From contig CAIZHQ010000016.1 of assembly GCA_903932865.1 (NCBI GenBank), positions 496,001-560,000 on the forward strand: 64,000 nucleotides of DNA, in the 5' to 3' direction. The notes under the pieces were generated by a model. The model was not told the DNA's origin, ran no database searches, and saw nothing but the letters and a program-made list of their open reading frames with translations. The position numbers were made by a program, and so were the translations under genes. This DNA comes from an uncultured Burkholderiales bacterium. GTDB lineage: Bacteria; Pseudomonadota; Gammaproteobacteria; Burkholderiales; Burkholderiaceae_C. Of the stretch, positions 1-7,072 are shown piece after piece. Numbering within the stretch: the stretch's first letter is position 1; each line of letters begins with the position of its first letter.

Positions 1-2028
1 CAGAAAGCCGTGAAAACTGGCGAAACCGTGGTCGTGGCCTGTACGCAAGAAAAACGCCTCTTCTCTGAATTGGCCGAGCAAACCGAAGGGGCGACTTCGC
101 CCATCCGCTTTGTCAACATCCGCGAAACCGGTGGCTGGGGCCGTGAAGCCGAACACGCCATGCCCAAAATGGCCGCCTTGTTGGCCGCAGCCCGTTTGCC
201 CGAACCCGAGCCGGTGGCCACCGTCACCTACAAAAGTGAAGGTCGCGTGCTCATCATCGGTGCCATCGATGTGGCCGAACGCGCTGCAAGTTTTTTGTCG
301 GATGCGATGCAGGTCACCCTTTTTGCTCAAGGCCCAGGCCAGGTCGGGGGAGGCCAAGAGCGCCGTTTTCCGGTCGTGGCTGGGCGCTTGCAAAGTTTGA
401 GCGGCTGGTTGGGCGCGTTTGAGGTGACTTGGGATGCCAGCAACCCGATTGATCTGGACCTGTGCACCCGCTGCAACGCCTGCGTGGTGGCTTGCCCCGA
501 GCAGGCCATTGGCCTGGATTACCAAGTTGACCTGTCGCGCTGCAGCTCGCACCGCGATTGCGTCAAGGTGTGCGAAGCAGCCGGCGCGATCGACTTCACC
601 CGCGACGCGCGGTTGCAAACCGAACGTTTTGACGTGGTGCTCGATTTGCGCGGTGACCAAGCTTCGCCCACCTTTTCATCACACGCCTTGCCGCAAGGCT
701 ATTTCCGCTGGGACGGGCAAGACCTGCACACCTTGCTCAAGGTGCGTGAACTGGTGGGTGAGTTTGAAAAGCCCCGTTTTTTTGCCTACAAGCAAAAACT
801 CTGCGCCCACAGCCGCAACGAGCAAGTGGGCTGCAGCGCCTGCATTGACGTCTGCTCGGCCCAAGCCGTGCGCTCGGACAAAAGCCGCCAACAAATCGTG
901 GTCAACCCCAACCTGTGCGTGGGTTGCGGTGCCTGCACCACGGCTTGCCCGACAGGCGCGCTGACCTACGCCTACCCGCGCCCGGCAGAGCAGGGCGCCA
1001 AGATCCGCACGCTGCTGTCGGCCTATCAGGCCGCTGGTGGGCGCGATGCCGCTTTGCTGTTGCACAGCCAGGAAAAAGGCCAGGCCTTGATCGACGAAGT
1101 AGGCCGCGGTGCGCAGCTGGGCCTCATGCAAGGTGTGCCCGCCCGCGTGATGCCTGTGGCCTTGTGGCACACGGCCAGTGTGGGCATGGAGCTGTGGTTG
1201 TCGGCTGTGGCCTACGGCGCTCGCCAGGTCATGGTGTTGCTCACCGACGAAGAAGCGCCGCAATACCGCGCTGCCCTCATGGAACAAATGGCCGTGGCCC
1301 AAAGTCTGCTGAACGGCCTGGGATACACCGGCGTTCACTTTCAGTTACTGCAAGCCAAGGCTGCCGGATCTTTGGACGCAGACCTGCAGCGCCTGTGCGC
1401 ACGCAGCCTCCAGTCCACGAGCCTGCCTACAGGCCCGGCCGCCGCAGCCCGCCATACGGTGCAGGCCGAAAAGCGCAGCAACCTCGAGTTGGTCATCGAC
1501 CACCTGATGGCCCAGTCACCCGTGATGGCGATGGCCGAGGCCTCGCGCCCCCGGGCGCTGGCCTTGCCTGCCGCTGGGTCGCCCTTTGGCAGCATCACGG
1601 TGGACGGCAGCAAGTGCACGCTGTGCATGAGCTGTGTGGGCGCTTGCCCTTCGTCGGCGCTGCAAGACAACCCCTTGCAGCCTGAGCTGCGTTTTGTCGA
1701 GAAAAACTGCGTGCAGTGCGGTCTGTGTGCGACAACCTGCCCCGAAAACGCGATCACGCTGCAGCCGCGCCTGTCGCTGCGGGTCGAACGGACGCAGCCG
1801 CGCGTGGTCCACAGCAGCCAGCCATACGCCTGCATCCGCTGCGCCAAACCCTTTGGCACCCTCAAGGCCATCGAGACCATGCTGGGCCGCCTGACGGGGC
1901 ACAGCATGTTCCAAGGTCCGGCCCTGGAGCGCCTGAAAATGTGCGGCGACTGCCGCGTCATCGACATGTTCACCGACGAGAACCAGGTGCGCATCAACGA
2001 CGGCCAACTGCCCCCCAAAACCCGATAA
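1..2028 (+). CDS. Multi-cluster 4Fe-4S ferredoxin-like protein of the formate dehydrogenase locus (5' partial)
   Basis: The frame is open from the first base, so the N-terminus lies outside the window; about 675 codons are visible. It carries at least five CxxCxxC-type iron-sulfur motifs: CTRCNACVVACP near codon 152, CSACIDVCS near 275, CVGCGACTTACP near 303, CTLCMSCVGACP near 536 and CVQCGLCATTCP near 567. Two C-terminal CxxC pairs (CIRC, CGDC) follow. No signal peptide or membrane segment is visible, so it is probably a cytoplasmic electron carrier. It abuts the TorD-like chaperone gene. Its place before formate dehydrogenase genes suggests it supplies electrons to, or takes them from, enzyme assembly or a soluble partner. 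The family is recognised by cysteine pattern and context; its exact role is inferred. Confidence 0.8.
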   Translation, partial: QKAVKTGETVVVACTQEKRLFSELAEQTEGATSPIRFVNIRETGGWGREAEHAMPKMAALLAAARLPEPEPVATVTYKSEGRVLIIGAIDVAERAASFLSDAMQVTLFAQGPGQVGGGQERRFPVVAGRLQSLSGWLGAFEVTWDASNPIDLDLCTRCNACVVACPEQAIGLDYQVDLSRCSSHRDCVKVCEAAGAIDFTRDARLQTERFDVVLDLRGDQASPTFSSHALPQGYFRWDGQDLHTLLKVRELVGEFEKPRFFAYKQKLCAHSRNEQVGCSACIDVCSAQAVRSDKSRQQIVVNPNLCVGCGACTTACPTGALTYAYPRPAEQGAKIRTLLSAYQAAGGRDAALLLHSQEKGQALIDEVGRGAQLGLMQGVPARVMPVALWHTASVGMELWLSAVAYGARQVMVLLTDEEAPQYRAALMEQMAVAQSLLNGLGYTGVHFQLLQAKAAGSLDADLQRLCARSLQSTSLPTGPAAAARHTVQAEKRSNLELVIDHLMAQSPVMAMAEASRPRALALPAAGSPFGSITVDGSKCTLCMSCVGACPSSALQDNPLQPELRFVEKNCVQCGLCATTCPENAITLQPRLSLRVERTQPRVVHSSQPYACIRCAKPFGTLKAIETMLGRLTGHSMFQGPALERLKMCGDCRVIDMFTDENQVRINDGQLPPKTR

Positions 2029-2037
2029 ATGCTTGCC

Positions 2038-2664
2038 ATGAGCCAAGAACTGAACCTGTCCGCCAGCAGCCACGCGCTGGACGAAGAAACTGCCCGTGCC
2101 GAGGTGTACGGCCTGCTGTCGCAGCTGCTGTATGCCGCGCCTTCGGCGGACTTGTGGGATCAATTGCAGGTGGCCGTGACCGAGGCCCCCGATGCCGGTG
2201 GCTTTTTGGAAGAGCCATGGCGCGACCTGGTGGCCAGCGCCCGCAGCCTGAGCCACGATCAGGTGGTGGCCGAATACAACCGCCTGTTTGGTGGGGTGGG
2301 CAAGCCCGAGGTTTACCTGTATGGCTCGCACTACCTGAGCGGCTTTTTGAACGAAAAACCACTGGTCAAGCTGCGTGACGACCTGGCGGCCTTGGGCTTG
2401 GGCAAAGGCGAGGGCATGTCCGATACCGAAGACCATGTGGCCTATGTCTTCGAAGTCATGCGCTACCTGATCGCCGGGGACGATGTGGCCGTGGCCAACC
2501 TCACGCACCAAATGGCATTTTTCAGCCAACATCTGCAGCCGTGGGTGCCGCAAATGTGCCAAACGCTGCTGGCGCATCCGGCTGCCGTTTTTTACGCCCG
2601 CGTGGCCGCATTCACCGAAGCTTTCCTGAGCGTGGAAATGCAGGGCTTCGATTTGGTGGCTTGA
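2038..2664 (+). CDS. TorD/DmsD-family molybdoenzyme chaperone
   Basis: About 208 residues, all-helical in character, with the TorD-family features EVYGLLSQLLY near the N-terminus and a central EYNRLFGG segment. Chaperones of this family bind Tat signal peptides or apo-forms of molybdoenzymes and help insert the molybdenum cofactor in the cytoplasm. An ATG at 2029 directly after the upstream stop is an equally possible start; neither has a clear Shine-Dalgarno sequence. The natural client is the alpha subunit encoded at 7073, which has a twin-arginine signal. A TRAP transporter operon lies between the two genes. Confidence 0.82.
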   Translation: MSQELNLSASSHALDEETARAEVYGLLSQLLYAAPSADLWDQLQVAVTEAPDAGGFLEEPWRDLVASARSLSHDQVVAEYNRLFGGVGKPEVYLYGSHYLSGFLNEKPLVKLRDDLAALGLGKGEGMSDTEDHVAYVFEVMRYLIAGDDVAVANLTHQMAFFSQHLQPWVPQMCQTLLAHPAAVFYARVAAFTEAFLSVEMQGFDLVA

Positions 2665-2818
2665 TTGAAATTTTCAACATTTCAACATTTCAATTTGAAA
2701 TTAATGACGAGACGACCTAGGGTTTTCACTGACGGATCGCCCTTTGGCGCGTTGCATAATCAAAGACCAAGCGGTAATTTTTCGCGCTTGTAAGTTCAAC
2801 AACGATTGGAGCCTCACT

Positions 2819-3952
2819 TTGTCAGACAACAAAACCCCACGCCGTCGTAACCTTCTCAAAGGCGCAGCTGTTGCTGCAGGTGCTCTCTCAGCACCCATGA
2901 TCGCTTCGGCACAAACCGGCCCGATCTCTATGCGCTGGCAGAGCACTTGGCCTGCCAAGGACATCTTCCACGAATACGCATTGGATTACGCTAAGAAGGT
3001 CAACGACATGACCGGTGGTGATTTGAAGATCGAAGTGTTGCCTGCTGGCGCTGTGGTGCCCGCATTTGGCTTGCTCGAAGCGGTTTCCAAAGGCACTTTG
3101 GACGGCGGCCACGGCGTGCTGGGTTATCACTACGGCAAGCAAAACGCTTTGGCTTTGTGGAACTCTGGCCCGGCCTTCGGCATGGATGCCAACATGATTT
3201 TGTCGTGGCACAAGTACGGCGGCGGCGCTGAGTTGCTGGCCAAGTTGTACGCGTCGATTGGCGGTAACGTGCAGTCGTTCTTGTATGGCCCCATGTCTAC
3301 CCAGCCCCTGGGTTGGTTCAAAAAGCCGATCACCAAGTCTTCTGACTTCAAAGGCCTGAAGTTCCGCACCAACGGTTTGGCCATTGACCTGTTCACGGCC
3401 ATGGGCGCTGCCGTGAACGCTTTGCCAGGCGGCGAGATCGTACCGGCCATGGACCGCGGCTTGCTGGATGGTGCCGAGTTCAACAACGCCACCTCTGACC
3501 GTATTTTGGGCTTCCCCGATGTCTCCAAGGTGTGCATGCTGCAAAGCTACCACCAGAGCGCCGAGACGTTTGAGATCATGTTCAACAAGACCAAATACGA
3601 CGCCCTGCCTGCCAAGATGAAGTCGGTGATCGCCATCGCCACAGAAGCTTCTTCGGCCGACATGTCTTGGAAAGCCATTGACCGCTATTCCAAGGACTAC
3701 ATCGAGTTGCAGACCAAAGACAAGGTCAAGTTCTACAAAACCCCTGACGCCATTTTGCAAGACCAGCTGAAAATCTGGACCGAGATTGTCGCCAAGAAGT
3801 CTGCAGAAAATCCATTGTTCAAGGAAATCGTGGAATCCCAGCGCGCCTTTGCACAGCGTGCCGTCAAGTGGGACCAGGACACCAACATCAGCCGTCGCAT
3901 GGCTGTGAACCATTTCTTTGGTGCCAAATCAGCTGAACCGAAAAAAGGTTAA
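2819..3952 (+). CDS. dctP: TRAP transporter substrate-binding protein, DctP/FcbT1-like
   Basis: Periplasmic solute receptor of a TRAP transporter. I chose the TTG at 2819 because GGAG lies 7 bases upstream and the product then starts with a Tat-like signal (PRRRNLLKG, a hydrophobic stretch, then ASAQ), giving 377 residues. The mature part (MRWQSTWPAKDIFHEYA, and LPAGAVVPAFGLLEAV later) resembles the receptors for alpha-keto acids, mannitol or chloroaromatic acids (COG4663 type). It is followed by a hairpin and then dctQ and dctM. The substrate cannot be assigned. An in-frame start at 2744 would add 25 residues before the signal and is unlikely. Confidence 0.87.
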   Translation: MSDNKTPRRRNLLKGAAVAAGALSAPMIASAQTGPISMRWQSTWPAKDIFHEYALDYAKKVNDMTGGDLKIEVLPAGAVVPAFGLLEAVSKGTLDGGHGVLGYHYGKQNALALWNSGPAFGMDANMILSWHKYGGGAELLAKLYASIGGNVQSFLYGPMSTQPLGWFKKPITKSSDFKGLKFRTNGLAIDLFTAMGAAVNALPGGEIVPAMDRGLLDGAEFNNATSDRILGFPDVSKVCMLQSYHQSAETFEIMFNKTKYDALPAKMKSVIAIATEASSADMSWKAIDRYSKDYIELQTKDKVKFYKTPDAILQDQLKIWTEIVAKKSAENPLFKEIVESQRAFAQRAVKWDQDTNISRRMAVNHFFGAKSAEPKKG

Positions 3953-3969
3953 TTTCTTTTAGCGTTCCT

Positions 3970-4000
3970 ATCAGCCATCCAGGTCTCCTGGATGGCTGAT
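3970..4000 (+). promoter_or_regulatory. Intercistronic hairpin between dctP and dctQ
   Basis: A perfect 14-bp inverted repeat (arms 3970-3983 and 3987-4000) has a 3-base loop and no downstream run of T. It lies 17 bases after the dctP stop and 19 before dctQ. Such hairpins commonly protect the receptor mRNA from 3' decay or partly stop transcription, so that the binding protein is made in excess over the membrane subunits. The structure is seen directly; the function is inferred. Confidence 0.7.
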
Positions 4001-4019
4001 TCATTTATGTGGTTCCCTG

Positions 4020-4643
4020 ATGCAAAATCTTCTGCTTTTTATTGACAAAGTCAGCACCTGGATCGGTCAATTTTTTTCCTGGCTGATTGTGGCGTTGACC
4101 TTCATGATCTCTTGGGAGGTGTTCTCCCGCTATGTGCTGGACAACCCCCATGCCTGGGCCTTTGATGTGATGAGCATGATGTATGGCTCTTTGTTCATGA
4201 TGGCGGGCGCCTACACCTTGTCCAAGAACGGCCATGTGCGCGGCGATGTGCTGTATGGCTTTTTTCCGCCCCGCCTGCAGGCCTGGTTGGATTTGACGCT
4301 GTACATCCTCTTTTTCATTCCCGGTGTGGTGGCGTTGGCGTACGCAGGCTATGGTTTTGCAGCCGAGTCTTGGGCCATCAACGAACACTCCAACATCACG
4401 GCCGACGGGCCGCCCATCTACCCGTTCAAAACCATTTTGCCCATTGCGGGTGCCTTCCTTTTGGCTCAAGGTTTGGTTGAAATTGTCCGTTGCATTGTGT
4501 GCATCCAGCAAGGTGAGTGGCCCAAGCGTGGCGATGACGTGGACGAAGTTGACGTTGAAAAACTCAAAGAAATGGTCAACGTGAAAGACGAGGACATCGC
4601 CAAGTTGGGCGAGTTGGTGACCGCCAAGGGAAATCAAAAATGA
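4020..4643 (+). CDS. dctQ: TRAP transporter small permease subunit DctQ
   Basis: 207 residues with four hydrophobic segments (about residues 12-32, 50-70, 93-115 and 138-160), typical of the DctQ subunit that partners DctM in Na+-dependent uptake. The C-terminal 40 residues are highly charged (DDVDEVDVEKLKEMV), longer than in minimal DctQ proteins. The stop overlaps the dctM start as ATGA, which points to translational coupling. The start has no strong ribosome binding site. Confidence 0.85.
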   Translation: MQNLLLFIDKVSTWIGQFFSWLIVALTFMISWEVFSRYVLDNPHAWAFDVMSMMYGSLFMMAGAYTLSKNGHVRGDVLYGFFPPRLQAWLDLTLYILFFIPGVVALAYAGYGFAAESWAINEHSNITADGPPIYPFKTILPIAGAFLLAQGLVEIVRCIVCIQQGEWPKRGDDVDEVDVEKLKEMVNVKDEDIAKLGELVTAKGNQK

Positions 4644-6589
4644 AAAAAGAAGTCTGGTTTGGCCTGACGATCATGGCCTTGGTCGTGTTGTCGGCCTTTG
4701 TGTTGTTGCCTGCACCCGCCGATATGTCCAATGGACATTTGGGTTTGTTGATGCTGGCTTTGGTGGTTGTCGCGATCATGTTGGGTTTCCCCACAGCCTT
4801 CACCCTCATGGGCATGGGCATGATCTTCGCCTGGATTGCTTACCGAAGTTCCAACCCCGATCTGGCGGTTCAGCAAACGCTCGACCTGATGGTTCAGCGC
4901 GCTTTCTCGGTCATGTCCAACGACGTGCTCATCTCGATCCCCTTGTTCGTGTTCATGGGCTACTTGATTGAACGCGCCAACTTGATCGAAAAATTGTTCA
5001 AAAGCATGCACCTGGCCATGGCCCGTGTGCCGGGCTCATTGGCTGTGGCCACCATCGTGACCTGCGCTATTTTTGCCACGGCCACGGGCATTGTGGGCGC
5101 GGTGGTCACGCTCATGGGCTTGCTGGCGCTGCCCGCCATGCTGCGGGCGGGCTACAGCGTTCAGTTGTCGGCCGGTGCCATCACCGCAGGCGGTTGTCTG
5201 GGCATTTTGATTCCGCCATCGGTCATGTTGATCGTTTATGGCGCGACCGCAGGCGTTTCAGTGGTCAAGTTGTACGCCGGGGCGTTTTTTCCCGGCATCA
5301 TGCTGGCCACTTTGTATGTTCTGTATGTGATCATCATTGCCAAAATCAAGCCCAGTATGGCTCCGCCCATGTCGGCTGAAGACCGCATCGTGCCTTTGCC
5401 CGCGTTTGCGCAAGTGGTGTCCAAAGACATCAGCAACAACGTGCTGCCTGGCTTGATCGGTGCCCTCAAGGGCAAGCGCAATGCGGCAGTGCCCATGCGT
5501 GACTTGCTCAACCACTTGGTCATTGCTTTGCTGCCGCTTTTGGCTGTCGCAGCGATCATGGGGACCATTTACTTCAAAGTCACTGCACCAATGCCCCTCG
5601 AAACGGTCGAGGGTGTGGTGGCCATGGGTGGAGAATTGTCCGATTCAGCAGACTCCGCAGAAGAGGAAAGCGTCAGCGGTTTGTCGGAACCGCAAGCCGA
5701 CGGCTTGCAAACCCCACCTGCAGCGACCGAAGAGGCCAAAGCGGATGCGGCGCCAGCATCAGAGCCTGCCAAAGAGCCAGCGTCGGTTGCGGTCAGTGTT
5801 GCGGCGCAAACGCCTGCGGGTGAGGCCGAGCGCCAAGAAGCGCCGCTGTCTTTTTGGATTGGCCTGGCCAGTTGCGCAGTGGCCTTGGCCCTCTTTTATG
5901 CCTACTTCAGCTTTGCGCGGCTTGAAATTTTCAAGATGCTGCTGGGGTCGTTCTTTCCGCTGGCCATCATGATTTTGGCGGTGCTGGGCACCATCGTGTT
6001 TGGTTTGGCCACTCCGACCGAAGCGGCGGCCATGGGCTCATTAGGAGGCTTGCTGCTGGCCGCGGCTTACCGTCGCTTGAACTACGTGGTGCTGCGCGAG
6101 TCGGTGTACCTGACGGCCAAAACCAGCGCCATGGTGTGCTGGTTGTTTGTGGGCTCCAGCATTTTCTCGGCGGCCTTTGCGTTGCTGGGTGGCCAAGAGA
6201 TCATCAACACCTGGGTGCTGGGCATGGACCTGACGCCTGTGCAGTTCATGATCCTGGCGCAAGTGGTCATCTTCTTGCTGGGTTGGCCCCTGGAGTGGAC
6301 CGAGATCATCGTGATTTTCATGCCGATCTTTATCCCTTTGTTGCCCCACTTCGGCATCGACCCGTTGTTCTTCGGCTTGTTGGTGGCCTTGAACCTGCAG
6401 ACCGCATTTCTGAGCCCACCTGTGGCCATGGCTGCTTTTTACTTGAAGGGCGTGAGCCCACCGCATGTCACGCTGAACCAGATCTTCGCAGGCATGCTGC
6501 CTTTCATGGCGATCCAAGTATTTGCGATTGTGCTGCTCTACTTGTTCCCAGCCATTGGCATGTGGTTGCCCGAAGTTCTGTACAAATAA
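4640..6589 (+). CDS. dctM: TRAP transporter large permease subunit DctM with acidic insert
   Basis: 649 residues, against about 430 for a standard DctM. The first 235 residues and the part after about 430 are the usual many-helix permease halves (GGCLGILIPPSVMLIVYG; FGLATPTEAAAMG). Between them are two extra hydrophobic segments (about 291-313 and 404-424) flanking a low-complexity Glu/Ala/Pro/Ser-rich stretch at about 320-402 with many acidic residues. The reading frame is continuous, so this is an insertion and not a frameshift. It would move the substrate delivered by the 2819 receptor across the inner membrane. A terminator follows immediately. Confidence 0.87.
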   Translation: MKKEVWFGLTIMALVVLSAFVLLPAPADMSNGHLGLLMLALVVVAIMLGFPTAFTLMGMGMIFAWIAYRSSNPDLAVQQTLDLMVQRAFSVMSNDVLISIPLFVFMGYLIERANLIEKLFKSMHLAMARVPGSLAVATIVTCAIFATATGIVGAVVTLMGLLALPAMLRAGYSVQLSAGAITAGGCLGILIPPSVMLIVYGATAGVSVVKLYAGAFFPGIMLATLYVLYVIIIAKIKPSMAPPMSAEDRIVPLPAFAQVVSKDISNNVLPGLIGALKGKRNAAVPMRDLLNHLVIALLPLLAVAAIMGTIYFKVTAPMPLETVEGVVAMGGELSDSADSAEEESVSGLSEPQADGLQTPPAATEEAKADAAPASEPAKEPASVAVSVAAQTPAGEAERQEAPLSFWIGLASCAVALALFYAYFSFARLEIFKMLLGSFFPLAIMILAVLGTIVFGLATPTEAAAMGSLGGLLLAAAYRRLNYVVLRESVYLTAKTSAMVCWLFVGSSIFSAAFALLGGQEIINTWVLGMDLTPVQFMILAQVVIFLLGWPLEWTEIIVIFMPIFIPLLPHFGIDPLFFGLLVALNLQTAFLSPPVAMAAFYLKGVSPPHVTLNQIFAGMLPFMAIQVFAIVLLYLFPAIGMWLPEVLYK

Positions 6590-6595
6590 AAACGT

Positions 6596-6653
6596 AAAAA
6601 CGTATGTTCGCGCACACAAAAACCATGGGTTTTGTGGGCGTGGACGTTTTTTT
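6596..6653 (+). terminator. Rho-independent terminator after dctM
   Basis: Outer arms AAAAACGT (6596-6603) and ACGTTTTT (6644-6651) enclose a second inverted repeat (CACAAAA at 6615-6621 with TTTTGTG at 6630-6636). A run of seven T residues follows. It begins 7 bases after the dctM stop, so the TRAP genes form a closed unit within the formate dehydrogenase locus. Confidence 0.7.
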
Positions 6654-6822
6654 ATGTCCTTGGAGCACTTCCTGTGTCACGGGAATGACGCCAATCGATT
6701 GGAAGTAAGGGTTTTTACATCGAAAATCCGTTTTTGAAACGCTAAGATAACCTATGCAATTTTTTGCTTAGGCCAGATGGTTTTTGTGAGCCATCACCTA
6801 TTCTTACACTCAGGAGTCTTTG

Positions 6823-7029
6823 ATGTCTTCCAAAACTTCCGCTCTCTCGCGTCGCAGCCTGTTTTCGGGTGCTGCGACGGTGGGTGTTGTGGCTGCCGCC
6901 ACAGCCGTTTTGCCCGGTGTGGTCAAGCAGGCGGCGCCCGTTGCGGCTGCATTGCCCAAGCCCACACGTGGCGGTGGTTACACCCTGAGCGAGCACGTCC
7001 AGCAGTATTACAAGACCACCCGCGTCTGA
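6823..7029 (+). CDS. Formate dehydrogenase region Tat-target small protein
   Basis: 68 residues. The ATG at 6823 has AGGAG 6 bases upstream; the TTG just before it is not needed. The N-terminus has a twin-arginine signal (LSRRSLFSGAATVG) and an Ala/Val-rich hydrophobic segment. The tail is short and polar with an aromatic end (GGGYTLSEHVQQYYKTTRV). It matches the small Tat-signal family found just upstream of formate dehydrogenase alpha subunits (the TIGR02811 type). It may be an accessory subunit exported with the enzyme; its function is not established. It lies 43 bases before the alpha-subunit gene. Confidence 0.78.
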   Translation: MSSKTSALSRRSLFSGAATVGVVAAATAVLPGVVKQAAPVAAALPKPTRGGGYTLSEHVQQYYKTTRV

Positions 7030-7072
7030 TTTTTCGTTTCTCTTTCCTGTTCTTCCCCAACTGGAGCCCTCC

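Noticed and set aside
2744..2760. Sigma-54-like TGGCGCG...TTGCA element before dctP
   Set aside because: The GG and GC elements are about four bases too close for a sigma-54 promoter.
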